Assembly (NCBI GenBank): GCA_022495005.1
Contig: JAGYXB010001352.1
Span: 372,001-436,000, forward strand
Reading direction: 5' to 3'
Origin: Rhyacophila brunnea
Taxonomy: Eukaryota; Arthropoda; Insecta; Trichoptera; Rhyacophilidae
DNA: 64,000 nucleotides
Below, in pieces: positions 1 to 12,181 of this stretch. The first letter of the stretch is position 1. The number at the start of each line of letters is the position of its first letter. The translations under genes were made by a program, and so were the position numbers. The notes below the pieces were generated by a model. It made no database searches. It was not told the DNA's origin and worked only from the letters and a program-made list of their open reading frames with translations.

Positions 1-430
1 ACGCAGAGCACGTTCTGTGGGACTGTCCACTTATGGGCCCCGAACGAGCGGAGTTGTTTGCCCGGGTCCGACCCCATTCGGGCCCAATAGGACACGCGGA
101 CATGGTGGCAACCGAGGCCAATTTTGCGGGTTTTACTAAATTTGCCAGAGCGTACAGGGAGCGGGACACTCTCGACTCCCCTTGCGACTCTTCAAATTAA
201 AGTTACTCTGATATTTGCCATATAAATTAACATCATGCATTCGCACTTCAGTGCAAGGTTGTATCACCAGTCCCGTGCGGCTCTGCTCGGGACAAAATGA
301 GGGCTTAAATTCTTTGATCTGGTACACGTAAGGGTTATGTTAGGCGGCCGCGTATGACGTGGCTGCATATACATAACGGGTGCGGAGGTGGGAGTTTTAC
401 ACACCATGTCCTACTAATTTATATTATAAA
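1..430 (+). mobile_element. 3' end of a non-LTR retrotransposon (LINE family A, copy 1)
   Basis: The window opens inside a LINE open reading frame. Bases 3-200 encode a 65-residue C-terminus ending in TAA at 198-200. It begins AEHVLWDCPLMGPERAELF, the Cys/His tail usually found after the reverse transcriptase and RNase H of jockey/R1/I-type LINEs. A 3' untranslated stretch to about 430 contains ccagtcccgtgcggctctg. Related copies lie at 24965-25500 (same strand, sharing this 3' tail) and 36893-37275 (opposite strand). The upstream part is outside the window, so it is unknown whether this copy is full length. The clade assignment is inferred from the tail only. Confidence 0.7.
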
Positions 431-904
431 ACATCTTTAGATGCAGAGCGATGAGACTGAAAATGATTATTTACCAGATGAAACACATGTTAGTGAATAA
501 GTGTGTCCTTAAACTGCCTATATGTTGCTTATTACTATTATGTAATGTATATGTGAGTAAATAATTGTGTGAGGTACATAATTATTATTTGTAATAAAAC
601 CCTGTAAAATGATAAGTAATAATAAAAAGTGTGTCTTAAACTGCCCATGTCTTGTTTATTTACTGTTGTGTATTTGGTGCAAGATGTGCCCTATGTCACT
701 CCTATTTTCCTCATTTTCCAGTATTTTCAAACAAAACCTGTCTGATTATCCGCCATGAGCTTATCAATTTATATTTTTTATAACCATGCTCATGATGTGT
801 ATTAAAAGAGTTAATAATATTAATTATTGATGAGAAATAAACAATTGTTTGTACTGAACAATTGATATATTTGACATAGACACTTCTTACATTAGGCCCA
901 GATT

Positions 905-990
905 ACTAAACTTGTGTCTAGTGCGTAATGCGCTGGCTTTTTATCCAGGATTTCCAGGTTCGATCTCGGTAAGTCTAACATATTGCAGTC
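905..990 (+). repeat. tRNA-like sequence (tRNA pseudogene or SINE head)
   Basis: A tRNA-like arrangement is visible: tctagtgcgtaatgcgctgg (A-box-like), a CTGG/CCAG stem around a T-rich loop, then the B-box-like ggttcgatctc near 958-968. The acceptor stem cannot be paired convincingly and no clean T-run terminator follows. A degenerate tRNA or the head of an old SINE is more likely than a functional tRNA gene. Confidence 0.35.
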
Positions 991-1647
991 TAGGTCCTTT
1001 TTCTTTCTGGTCTATTAAAGAGGAACTTCTCGGGTGTCTTCAATAGTTGAGGTATCCAAAGCACAACGTAGTCACCACACTTTCATGTGTGAGATGACAG
1101 GGAGATCACTGTTGTACAACATTATATACCTTCCTCACTGTGTATATCATTTTTATCACACATTGACGAGGGATGGAGGTAGGCTGTTAAGATTCGACAT
1201 AAATATTGCATATTAAACTTTGTCAGTCATACGTATTTGTTTTCATTGAACTAAGACTACAAATTGTAGATAGTGTAGGCTCCAAAGACATTTCTCAATA
1301 TCTTCTTTTCAAAGATATCTGATTAAAAGTTTTTTACACCATAGTACCAGAGTACCAGTGGCATGCGGTCCATGCTGCATATGCAGAGCACCCCCAGAAA
1401 TATTTGATAAATTACTATGTAATAATATTATGTATTTATTGGACAATTGCATGGTAATTTTTACTTCTTCTAAAGGTTCCATATATTGACTTGAGACTTT
1501 CAAGTCTATCATTATTATTCATGTTGAAAATATCGCAGACCTACCACTCCACAATACTGTGTATCATAGGTACTATCCACCAAGACTTAATTGGTTGATA
1601 TAAACACACCACATAAGCGTTAAGTTCGATAATGTTGACAGCAAATA

Positions 1648-2226
1648 CAGTCGAACTTGGTTAATACGATCTCGGACATAGCGAGATCTCGGATGTAATG
1701 AGGAAACATTCGTTGACATCTTGGATTATGATTTTCTCCATACATTTATTCACTGTTATATTGAGCAACTTATCGGATATACCGAGCTAAAATACTATTA
1801 ATGTGTAGATCGTTTAAAAACATTTCGACCCTAAGCAATAAAATCCGATCGGACAAGATGCTGCCGGGGGCGGATTACGTTTATGACACTAGTTAAGTGT
1901 TGATGTACCTACCTAATTGTTGTTTTCGTCAACAATAATGAAAAAGTGTTCACTCATATAGTTGAAATTCCATGTAAAAAATCCAAGGTTTGTGAAGTCG
2001 GTAGGTACCTACCAGCGTTCATTACAATAAACAACTACTTTTGTAGTTTATGAATACCATGCTTGTTTCGGGGAAAAATTCTAATTGTGTATTTATGTTT
2101 GAATTGCGACTTTTTGTGTTATGTGACCGCTCATTTAAAAATACATATTCTCTGATATAACAAGTACCACTTATAACGAGCAAATTCAGTTGGTCCCATA
2201 TTCCTCATAATAACCAAGTTCGACTG
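1648..2226. mobile_element. MITE, pogo/mariner-like, TIR CAGTCGAACTTGGTTA (copy 1)
   Basis: The left end cagtcgaacttggttaatac and the right end ataaccaagttcgactg are inverted repeats, and a TA dinucleotide flanks each side, as expected for a Tc1/mariner/pogo insertion. The interior alternates cgagatctcgg and gcaaattcagt motifs and has no coding capacity. A second copy is at 32941-33540. A solitary right end lies at about 2455-2531. Confidence 0.75.
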
Positions 2227-2454
2227 TATATTTAGACACTGAATAGCTATTTATCTAGGCCGTCTATTCAATAACAATAATTAGTGATGATTTATACAAG
2301 TGATTTTTAAATTGCTTTGTTTCACGGTGTCCTAATTATATCAATTAGTACGATGGGTCTGTTGTAGTGTAGATGTAGTCTGTGGTTCACTACACAGTTT
2401 CTCAAAACTACAACATATTTTTTTTTCAAAATTACAATTGCTCCACTGCACTAC

Positions 2455-2531
2455 ATAAAAGGTTTATCTCGCTTATAACGAGCAAATTCAGTCGGTCCCA
2501 TCTTCCTCGTAACAACCAAGTTTGATTGTAT
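2455..2531. repeat. Solo right end of the CAGTCGAACTTGG MITE
   Basis: The stretch cgcttataacgagcaaattc followed by gtaacaaccaagtttgattg repeats the right terminus of the 1648-2226 element with a few changes. No matching left end is seen next to it. Confidence 0.55.
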
Positions 2532-3283
2532 GACTTAGTTAGAGCGATGAGCAGATGGAAATAATAATTGTAACCATTTTTAAATTTACCCTATGTACCT
2601 ATATATTACCTCGTGCACAAGGTTAAGTTTTTCCACTATAGTGGAATGTAATAAATTGAAATACAATTTTTTTCAAAAGCAATACAAGGAAAAGTTACCA
2701 CGCCTATGCATATCACATAATATTGTTGACGCTAAACAAAATATAAAAGGTTTTGGCATATTTTCACTGCTACTGATGATGGTGACAATAGAAAGGTTCG
2801 AAATAAAATACGACAATTTGGCTTTTTATTTTATTGTATGCATATGTAAAACTTTAAACGATTATATTACAGGCAAAAAATAAATGATCTGTATATTTTC
2901 ATGTTACAACATTCATTATACCATTTTTTTTTCAATGTATATTGGCAACACAGATTATACTGTGGTGGTGAACTGACCTACTTCACATGTATTTAAAAAA
3001 AAAAACGCTTTATTTGACGTATCGTATGACATAACACAACCCAAACTGTATGGTACCTAATGAAGACATCCAAGTAATGATTTGATATTTAATTGTCGAC
3101 AAAATAATCATCGGGAGGGCGACAACCCGCGGTGGGTCCTGACTTCCTCCCATAACTCTCTATATCTCTCCATATCCGCAGTGGTCATTTTCCAGTTGAT
3201 ATCACAAATATACTGCAGTCATTGGTAGCTTTGTCTTGCCAGTCATAAAATGTATGTATTTATGGGAGTTTTTGTGTAAAAAC

Positions 3284-4087
3284 ATAATTCGTGGGTCGGG
3301 ATGTGTAGTCAGGTAAGTCACAAAACAGCAAAAATGAGATATGAATGCCAATATACTAAAAAAAAAAATCTTTCGTTCTGTGTAGTCAGGTAAGTCGTAC
3401 GTCTCACCATTGGCGAGATGCATTTTCAGTCAAAACATATTTTTTATTTTACGGGGTGTGTACACAGTTAAGTCACATGAGTAGTCAGATAAGTCAACAT
3501 TTTGTGTGACTTACCTTACTACTCATAGTTGGCTTACCTTCAAACGTTATACCTACTCAGTGTTGATTTTGTGAATCTAGCGTATTTTTAAAGATATTTT
3601 GAGAAATTTTGAAAAAAAATAACAACAAAACGTAAGTAAAATAGTCATATTATAAATATGACTTATAAAAATAAGTGGGTTTGTGTATTATTTGTAAATT
3701 ATACAAAATTTACCAAATTTATCGAAAATGATTTATTTAAATCTAAAAACACGTACACAATATCTAAACAAATAATCTTGCTTCTAGGTTCAACCACACA
3801 CTCCAATAACTTGTATGTTGAGGATTCAGATGACAGCATAAAAGATCCTGAGTTTAATATTTGAGAATTATTAGTCTAATTTACCATCTGATGATAGTGA
3901 CGTTGAAGAACCACACCCTTCGTTCTCAAATAATGCTTCCACGATTACACATCACAACAATGTTTTAACCTGTAACCCTCATTCTCGATTCATAAGAAAT
4001 AATCATCAAAAACGTAACTTAAAGGATGATACAAAAGTCTTGACAATTTGTGACTTATCTGACTTCACATCCCGACCCACGATATGT
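3284..4087. mobile_element. Inverted-repeat element, TIR CGTGGGTCGGGATGTG
   Basis: The left arm cgtgggtcgggatgtgtag (about 3290) is repeated inverted at cacatcccgacccacg (about 4067-4082). In both arms it is followed by a variant of agtcaggtaagtca, giving arms of about 36 bp around an 800-bp body. A 68-codon frame at 3658-3864 ends in DSDDSIKDPEFNI, an acidic segment like those near the N-termini of some insect transposon proteins. It has no start context or domain. The element is probably a decayed DNA transposon of unknown superfamily. Confidence 0.6.
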
Positions 4088-4366
4088 TTAATGAGATACT
4101 TATAAGATTTTTAAACATCCATATCTCCTAAATTTATAAACATGGAATAAGTCAGTTCATCACTAAGGCAATAACAGTATGTAAGATATTCTTTCAAGGT
4201 TTACTAAATTATACAATCTTAAATGACTATAATCAATGACAAAATCGTTAGTACATAAATTGTCTATTGGCAACATCATGTCCGTACTTATTTATTTAGT
4301 CATTGCATTTGACATAACAAAAAAATCTACAAACTTATTAATATAATTATTACTATAACGTATGAA

Positions 4367-7300
4367 TCACCGATGTTCACCATACCACTTTAGATCTACA
4401 GGTGACAGCCACCTATGACAGCCCCCCATGTTGTTCTGTATGGCATATTTCATCGTGTACCTGTTCAGGTTTATTTCTTCTAAGTGCTTTGCTTTGGCCG
4501 CCTCCTTCTCCATTATAGCTTGAGACACGGGTATCGCTCTGAAGGGCATCGCGTGCGCTATGGCTTTTAAAATTGTAAGAACCTGTAGAAGTAAAAGAAT
4601 TGAATCCATGATTCGTTTGGCCATAGTTGACTGAAGATAATGATACTTCTAGCTTACAACATGCTTGATTAGTGCGGAATCGAAAGATCCGGATATCCCG
4701 GGATTGCTGGAATCGTATTTGTGAACCAAAGAAGTAGAATTTGCTTCTAAACCGGATCACTGCCAGAGATGAAATATCTCGTCTAATAATCCATGGGCGC
4801 CAGAGATGAGATTTCTCGTGAGTAACTGATTATTTCATTTAATCAACTAATTTAAAAATGGGACACAATATACCTACTGATGCTATTATCCAAATATATC
4901 CTAAATCCATTTTTTCAAGAAAAACTGTTTTTCGCATACAAAAAATAATTGGTGAGTTAATTATGATTCATTTTTAATTTAATTAAAATTTCCCAAATTT
5001 TTTACAGTAGCCAAAAGGTAATAAATCAATAGATACAATATATTAAAAAAATATGTGCACATATAATTAAATTTTCAATTATTTCCAGGAAAATTACAAT
5101 AATTATTTTGCCTAATATCTTCAAATTATCCGCTGTTCATTTTTACCAATACCAATCGTGAAATGTTGCAAAATCTTCAAAATTGTAAGTCAATTGAAAA
5201 CTCCAAAAGAAAGTTTTACCAAATATAATATTTTGTCTATAAATAACCGGTATATGAAATGTTTATTGTGCATGTTAACGTAAGAATAATTTGAAATAGT
5301 GCTATAACTATGGATAGTTTATCAAAGTAAATATGGCTATATTTTCAATTTTGGAACAAACATGATTAAAATAATCCAGGGTTCGAACTGTTTATTTTTT
5401 CGTTTCGGTTCCGGTCAGAAAGTTTAAGGATTGTTGAGACTTCATGGATCCCTACGATACACAAAATTGTTTTTCTACGACCATTAGACCATGACATCTC
5501 GGCCCTTAGGCTAATATAATGTATATCAATTTTATTCCAAATGATGTTCAAAACCAACCTCTGAATATTCACATTTTCCTCCAATCTCCATGATGATCCT
5601 TCCGGCTTTGACAGGCGTGACGTACCTGTCGATAGGGCCTTTGCCTCCGCCCATTCGCTGTCCTTGTCCTTTTTTAGTCAGCGGTTGCCAAGGCGGATCC
5701 ACGCGCCAGATTGAAAACATGCGGCGGGCGTCGATCTTGCGCGCTACTTGAAGACGTATGTACTCAAAGTGTTCAAACTCCATGCGACCACCGCAAGTTG
5801 CCTGTAAAAAATAATCTTTTTTGAAGGGTTCTTATACAAAGCTTATATACATACACACTTGCTGGATTTAATTGCATATTTAAATTGAATAACACTGATA
5901 TGTGTTACCTCGGAGTGCAAAGCTCTTAATCAGGTGTATACAGGCTGTTCAAAAAGTACCCGACCTTTATTTTTTCTGTGGAAACAAATGAAGTACAGGA
6001 ACACCTCAATTGGGGAGGTGGAAAATATCTTCATGCGTACGACTGATTTTTTTCTGTCCGCAGAGAGGTTCAGTTGATTTCAATCCATCAGTGAGTGGGA
6101 AATGTATAATTTTCATATCACACAAAATAATAATACGATTCGAGTAATATTGCATCAAATTTTGTATTAAGATTTTTTCTATTTGGTATGTTTCTTAGGT
6201 GTTTTTTAAATGATGTATAGTACACTCTCAGTAATCCGCCGCTCAATTATCCGACAATTACTATAATCCGCCGTTATTTTTACTAGTTGGAAGCACAAAA
6301 TCAAGCTCTATAATTCGATTGTCAAATTCAGTAGTCCGCCGCGTACAAGTATAGGTATAACGCAGATGAGACGGGTTTATTTTGGAAACTTCTCTTCGTA
6401 AAATGTACGTTCATCGCGAAGAAAGTAATGTACCAGGGAGGAAAGTGCCCAAGGACTGCATCACAATTATGCCGTGCTCCAATGCAACCGGGACACACAA
6501 ACTGAAGCTTTTGGTCATAGGGAAAGCCGGGAATCCTCAGCCATTCAAGAATATCTGCCTCACTGAATAACTGGTTGTGTCAAGTGATTTACTGTTTAAT
6601 ATTTAGTTAATAAACTTAGTTTATATAATTACAAGATAAAAAGAACTTTTTATATACGTTTTAAAATTTTTTGTTGATTCATATAAACTTGACTTGACTA
6701 GCTTAAACGATCAAAAAAATTTGTACTTGATAGACATACTGAATAATGAAATCTCATTTCATATTGATTTCCATAGTAACGCACGTATATATTATTAAAT
6801 AATTTAGTTGCTAGGACCCTCTAGTAACCAATAATGGTATCGAAATAACTTTTCATACAAAACAGAATTAACTAAAAATGAATTCAATTCTACTTAAAGA
6901 TGGCTAAAAGTATTAAAAAAATGCATTGGCATCGTGTTCTGATATATTCTAAAAGTTTCAAATGTCAAGCTAGTCGGGAAGTTAGTTAAAAATCGATTGC
7001 AAGATTTGTACCGGACAAACAACCACCGGACAAATAAGAATACGACCTAAGAAAAACGTTGTAAAAATATGTAGAATTTAGTAAATACCTGATTTTGATT
7101 ATAAATAAAACCGTAATTTGCTAGTACAAATTTCTCAAAAAAAAAAACTATTTTTACGAAATACCTGTTTTAATTTTTACCATATTTTGTATGTACGCAC
7201 TATAATCCGCCACTTTCACTAATTGGAAACTTGTCTGGTTTTTGGGGAGGCAGATTACTGAAAGAGTACTGTATGCTCAATAAAGAATGTTACATTCTCA

Positions 7301-10300
7301 AATCTTGTGAATTATTTCTTGAATACAAAAAATATTTTATTAAAGAGTTTCCACTGTTTCAAATGTATGATTTATTTGTGCTTCCCAGCAACTGACATTC
7401 GGACAGTTTTTATAAGTTGCATTGTGTATTACAGAGAGTTGGGGACGCCTTCGAGATGTAGTTTTTTAGACGTATTCCCGAAGGTCCTTGGAATGACAGG
7501 GTTGATGTCCTCAACGAAGTGGAAAAAGGGAGAGACTAAACATAATCAGTGCATCCATTCTATACACAAGGCTGCTATCGAGGATAGTTTATCATATTTG
7601 AGTATTGAGATATTAAATATAATTGTTACAATAAGTTAGCTGTCTAAACTAAACTATCTATCTCGCTCTAAAAGTTAATACAGCCAAGAGAGGTGCTGTT
7701 AACTTTTTGACAATTCAGACGGTTAACTTATTGTAACAATTAACCGCTTCAATACATAAATGTGATAAAACTACCATCGAAAGCCGCCGATCGCAGCCTT
7801 ATGTATATGTAGATGCCCAGAGCCAAATTCAAAATGCCTATTAAAGCCAAATCTTAATTTATTCTGACTCCATGCAATAGTAAGACCGCTGCCTTTTATG
7901 TGTCTTGTGCCTAGAAAAAAAAACCGTGTGTGTACTTATGTACGCACATTAGAAGTTATACTTCTTTGGCGTAAAAAAACCAAAACAATGTTAGTGATAT
8001 ATATATATATTAGTGATAACCTAGATTCTTCGACTAGCTCTTAATTATCTTGTTACATTACACACTCAAGAAAAAGAGTCGCTTATTGGTTTATTTCTAT
8101 ACACTTTAACTTATATTACAAAATTTTATAATTATTTCCCGTTGTTTTTATTTTTAAATTAACAACTGTCACTCTGACGTTTAATCGATTGTTTACGTAA
8201 CAGGACAATTCTACTATCAAACTTGTGTTTGTATACAGCTGACTGATTCGAAGCTAACTTCATACTGTCACGCACTTTCGTAACGGCTCTCAATTTCACT
8301 CTCTACCAAACGGCGCAAAAGAAGTATAACTTCAATAAACTTTGCGACATATGATGAGATTTTACTAAATAATAATTGAGAGAAACCTGTGACCTTTGGA
8401 TAGTTTTACTGAAGCAAACCAGTGATGCAGATTTACATACCCCCAGTGGCGAAGGGTGGAGGTAGGCTGTTAAGATCCGACATAAAAAGTGTACACTAAA
8501 CTTTATCAATCAAATGTATTTGTTTTCATTAAAGGTGATGTCTTTACTCAGCCTTTCTACCAGAGGCACCTAGCGGAGAAATATGAAGCTTGCAATTTGA
8601 GATATTTTTTTGATAATTTACAATTTCAACTGTATTAATTAATAAATATGTATCTGAAAACATTAAAAAGATATTTTTTTTTATTTTAAGTCAAAGATAA
8701 ACCCACAATTTAAGGAAAATGTTCTAAATTTTTATTTATATCAAATTGAGCTTCAATATTGTGACCATACCTAAATAAGATAAGTATATACATGCACGTG
8801 TACTGGCGCTATAATGTTGAAAAGGTAACAATTATTATAGTGAGTGAAAATGACCAATGTCTTATAGCGCCTGTACACATGCATGAAATTACTGTCGGCA
8901 ATTGTGCTTATTTTAAACTGTCATGACAATAACTGTTACACGTATAACACGTAAAAGTGCTGACTGTCTCTACAATCTCATTCTTCAAGAGTAAGCGAGA
9001 CGCGACGTTGTCATTTTATACTACTATCTGACAGTTCGTATTGAAAATCGGAGCTCAAAATGAGTAGCTCATTTTTTTGCCGGCAGGTTCGCTACTATCG
9101 CTCTACTGTGCAGGCGCCGATCGAAAGTAATCCTAGTTGCGCGCAATAAATCATCACAATTTAAAATCTTCCAATCTTGTTTGATTTATGCACGCAATCT
9201 TGCCAACTGCAGGATAATACATATTTCCCCATACATTTTCTTACTGTGCATAGTACATCCATGCATGTGTAAACAGGGTATAACAAACCAAAATCAAAAT
9301 GTCTGGTTAGCTTAGAGCCATAGTAAAAATTCCTTTAATTAATAACATATCTACCTACATTAATTATTGATTAATAATAGGGGTCTTGCGACTGGTTCTC
9401 CACCGTCGCGCGCTGCCTTCTGTCAGTGAACGCAGTGTTGCCAACCGAACTATAATTTTGGTCCGCGTACTATTAAAAAAGTATAGTACGTCAAAAACAC
9501 CACAATTTTGAAAAATGGAATTAATTGAATTCGCCGGTTAGCATATTTATTTTTTACATTTTCAACATGTCCTATAATTTTTGTCGAAATACTATCATTT
9601 CTTGGACCGCGTACTCTAAGCGCCGGGCCACACCGGGCAACTCTGGTCTCAAGACCAGTCGTGTGACTGTGGTCTCTCGGGCGATTTACTCGGGCGACTT
9701 GCAGGCGACCAAAGAGGCAGCCGATAAATAATAATGAATGTATACGCAAGTTATGCAAAAAATACGTTCTCTCCGCGGCGTGGCTGCCCGCGAGCCCGCG
9801 ACTGATCGCCGAGTGTGGCAGCGCTCAATACATAGCTAATATGTTTTCATACATCGCTACCGATCGCCCGACCAGAGAGACCGGGAGACCAGACCGAGCG
9901 CAAAAACGAGATTTTACTGATCGCCCGACTTTATTGCTTGCGCGACTACTGGGCGACCAGGTGTGGCATAGTCCATATAACTGCATACATCGGTCTGGTC
10001 TCGCGACCAGAGTCGCCCGGCTCTAAGTCCATGACAAAAAGATAGCTGAATTCAACAATGGCGACTGACAGTCAAAGACGGCGGACGATCAGTCACAAGC
10101 ACCAATAATTGTATTGTCTACTTACAACAACTCCATATTGTTTCAACTGGAGCTTGTTATGGAGTTCTTCAGGTCCTCTCATATATCTGATTCGTTTCTG
10201 CATCTTTGGTGGTTTTATTGTAGACGGAAAAACGGGAACTTTTTCATAAAACCTTAATTTCGGCTTCTCCGGTATTTCGATTCCTGGCACAAATACAAAC

Positions 10301-10582
10301 GAAAAATTATTACTGTCATGTTATTATCGTTAGAAAGTCAATTAAATGAATATTATTGCGTAGATATAATTTAACAAACCTTCGTAACTCGGAGGAGGAG
10401 GAAAATACTTGATGCCACATCTTGGCGTAAGGTTTATACATTTTCCGATGGTTGATACTGCAATATAAAAAAATATATAAATTGAAATCACTCGAAAAAA
10501 TAAAATACAGCTATAGTATTCAAAGAATAATGGTAAACTCACTTTTAATTACTTCATTATATAAAGTTTTGAGGCACTGCAT
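4367..10582 (-). CDS. mRpL16: Mitochondrial ribosomal protein L16 (uL16m), 5 exons
   Basis: This is a component of the large subunit of the mitochondrial ribosome (bacterial L16 family), near the A site and the peptidyl-transferase centre. Exons, in transcript order, are 10582-10543, 10457-10380, 10283-10126, 5801-5559 and 4582-4367. All junctions have GT..AG ends and compatible phases (1, 1, 0, 0), giving 735 nt or 244 residues, the usual insect length. Diagnostic blocks are CGIKYFPPPPSYE (exon 2), IKPPKMQKRIRYMRGPEELH (exon 3), the L16 signature KKGQGQRMGGGKG (residues about 135-147) followed by YVTPVKAGRIIMEIGGKCEY, and the C-terminal TMKYAIQNNMGGCHRW. The ATG at 10582 was chosen as the only one before the first donor in frame. 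Intron 3 is 4.3 kb and holds a Tigger copy and several MITEs. No lesion is seen, and it is probably functional. Confidence 0.95.
5942..6110. repeat. Possible mariner-type terminus
   Basis: The sequence caggctgttcaaaaagtacc, directly after a TA, resembles the terminal repeat of mariner-family transposons. Only one end is recognised and no transposase frame is visible downstream. It lies just before the Tigger element in intron 3 of mRpL16. Confidence 0.35.
6218..7271 (+). mobile_element. Tigger/pogo transposon, internally deleted (copy 1)
   Basis: Inverted ends tagtacactctcagtaatcc and ggcagattactgaaagagta sit next to TA. Bases 6360-6570 retain part of a pogo/Tigger DDE transposase, with the readable segments NVPGRKVPKDCITIMPCSNA and GKAGNPQPFKNICLTE. 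These match the block after the first catalytic Asp in Tigger/jerky-type transposases. The rest of the transposase is missing, so the copy is non-autonomous. Copies 2 and 3 are at 22467-25814 and 34325-36893. Confidence 0.85.
7553..7812. mobile_element. MITE, TIR TCTATACACAAGGCTGCTAT (copy 1)
   Basis: The left arm tctatacacaaggctgctat pairs with the right-end segment gcagccttatgtat. Inner inverted motifs ttgttacaataagttagc and aacttattgtaacaat lie symmetrically. Total length is about 260 bp. A second, interrupted copy occupies 27080-27780. Confidence 0.6.
7950..8335. mobile_element. MITE, TIR GAAGTTATACTTCTTTGGCG (copy 1)
   Basis: The left gaagttatacttctttggcg is mirrored by ggcgcaaaagaagtataact on the right. 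The shared interior (gattcttcgactagctctta, ctgacgtttaatcg) identifies it with the copy at 56208-56652. Unlike that copy, it has no tRNA-like insert. Confidence 0.7.
8444..8540 (+). repeat. Solo arm of the CAGTGGCGAAGG inverted-repeat family
   Basis: cagtggcgaagggtggaggt is followed by aggctgttaagatc and a variant of tagtgcacattaaacttt. This is the terminal arm of the elements at 57220-57784 and 60014-60464. Other partial arms are seen near 1165-1225, 50005-50045 and 59688-59740. Confidence 0.6.
8790..8885. repeat. Short hairpin-forming inverted repeat
   Basis: catgcacgtgtactggcgct and ttatagcgcctgtacacatg are near-perfect inverted copies separated by about 45 bp. It may be the core of a small MITE; no flanking duplication was recognised. 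Confidence 0.5.
9383..10098. mobile_element. MITE with CTATAATTATAG-type core (copy 1), carrying a nested inverted repeat
   Basis: The outer arms gcgactggttctccaccgtc and its counterpart near 10040-10095 (gactgacagtcaaagacggc) match the copies at 26163-26625 and 28275-28912. The block gttgccaaccgaactataat with ccgcgtactattaaaaaagt is shared by all copies. Between about 9615 and 10025 a second inverted repeat interrupts it: gggcaactctggtctcaaga on the left and tctcgcgaccagagtcgccc on the right. The short frames here are not gene-like. Confidence 0.6.
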
Positions 10583-10669
10583 TTCGGCCAGAAATTGATA
10601 AAACAATGTAACCTAAAAATTAGCTGTCACTAAAAATCCTGTGTTGCCATCTATTTATCACCGAAATAT

Positions 10670-11368
10670 TATCAGGTTCGTATCATTGAAACTGAATCAA
10701 ACAAACCTAACGGAGATTGGATTCGTTAGGTTTCGGACCGTTTCGCACAATGTATACGGGAACGAATTTCGCGTTTGACAGATCGTCATTAGTCTATGAA
10801 CCGTCAGAAGTGGTTTACGTTGCCAGCGCTCCATTGGCGAGCCAAAAGTCCGAGGACAATAAATCGTCCAATTTGTCTATGCTCTGCTACTGATCAACGA
10901 ACGAATAAAAAAGTCGAGCTGTCAAAAATGAAAAGTTTCGATTCTCGTAATGTCTTCCGATAATCCTATAATTTTGTGTTATTTATATTTAGACTTGCAT
11001 AAAATAATATAGCAGTGAAAACAGCACAAGATTTACGATTTCTTTTATGAATTTCATAAATACAAATTAAAAAATAATTGGTAAATCTCTCATTTTCTAA
11101 TGTGTAAATTAACAAATTAATCAATGAAAATGTTTAAAACAATTACAGATTTTTTTCGGTCCGAACGATCGCGTATTAATGTCAAATCGAATTTGCATAG
11201 TGATCGACGGACGAAGTCTGGTAACTCGGAGAGTAAAATATCAAACATGTTTGAAATCCAACGAGCTTGGTCTGCGGATAAAAAAGTCCGCAGATCCGGG
11301 GTGCTCCACGCTAAAAAAAAGTCCGAAGACTGTAAATCGTCTGACTTGCGTGCTAATGGAGCGCTGGC
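10670..11368. mobile_element. MITE with GGCGAGCCAAAAGTCCGAGG block (copy 1)
   Basis: This segment lies just upstream of mRpL16. It shares several blocks, including ggcgagccaaaagtccgagg and aaaaaagtcgagctgtcaaa, with the inverted copy at about 28970-29570. The frames at 11124-11390 have no recognisable domain and are treated as chance. Confidence 0.5.
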
Positions 11369-12181
11369 ATTAGGAGTAGTTATTAAGTAAACATACTAAA
11401 AGTCCCCGCCCCTGGGAGGTGAGCTTAAGGCAGAAGGGGGGTCGAAAGGTTCCATTTTTGGTTTTTCGCTTATATCTCAAAAACGGTGCATGTAGAAAAA
11501 ATGTTTCAAATAAAAAAGAAAGCTAATTAAATTTCCTATAAAATTGTTTCTATACATATTTGTTGAATTCCCAACGGTTTCCGAGATATACGTTATTGAA
11601 AATCGATAATTTTCAACGATAAATGGCAGCCAACGAGCAAATGGGCAGTGGGCAGGAGAGGAGACAGTCGAAAATTATTGATTTTCAATAACATATAATA
11701 TCTCAATACACCATACACCCACGATGGTCGCGTGGATTAAGCGCCGGTCTATAGTATCGAGGGTCTCAGGTTAGAATCCTGGGTCTGGCAAGTACACGTC
11801 ATGTCATAAATTGTTTTTAAATTTGTGTATGAGTCCAGAGTATGGACCTAATTCTAATAGGTTGAGCAAGTGGCTGACATCCATTTCTCGTAAAAATAAA
11901 ATCTGTTAATACAAACCTAAATATGATCCTATTAGGATCGGACTTGGTCGAAAGAAAAAAATATCTTGGAAACCGCTGAGAATTCGACAAATATGTATAC
12001 TGACAATTTTATAGGAAATTTAATTAGCTTTAATTTTTATTTGCAACATTTTTTTCTACATGCACAGTTTCCATGATATAAGCTAAAAACCAAAAAATGG
12101 GACCTTTCGACCCCCCTCCCGCCTTTAGCTCACCTCCCAGGTGGGGACTTTTAGTATGTTTACCTACTAACTACTCCTAAC
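11369..12181. mobile_element. Foldback element with arms of about 230 bp
   Basis: The left arm ttaggagtagttattaagta, continuing through aacatactaaaagtcccc and gggaggtgagctt, is repeated inverted at the right end (aagctcacctcc-like, ggggacttttagtatgttta, aactactccta). Similarity extends over about 230 bp through gctaattaaatttcctataa. The central spacer is occupied by a SINE copy at about 11725-11955. Confidence 0.75.
11725..11955 (+). mobile_element. tRNA-derived SINE (copy 1)
   Basis: It has a tRNA-like head with a degenerate B box (aggttagaatcctgggtctg), the body tttgtgtatgagtccagagt, taggttgagcaagtggctga and tctcgtaaaaataaaatctg, and the tail atcctattaggatcgga. Five other copies in the window show the same order. 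It is inserted in the centre of the 11369-12181 foldback element. Confidence 0.75.

Noticed and set aside
9450..10026. Several frames of 60-100 codons
   Set aside because: They fall in nested inverted repeats, whose palindromic GC-rich sequence produces open frames on both strands.
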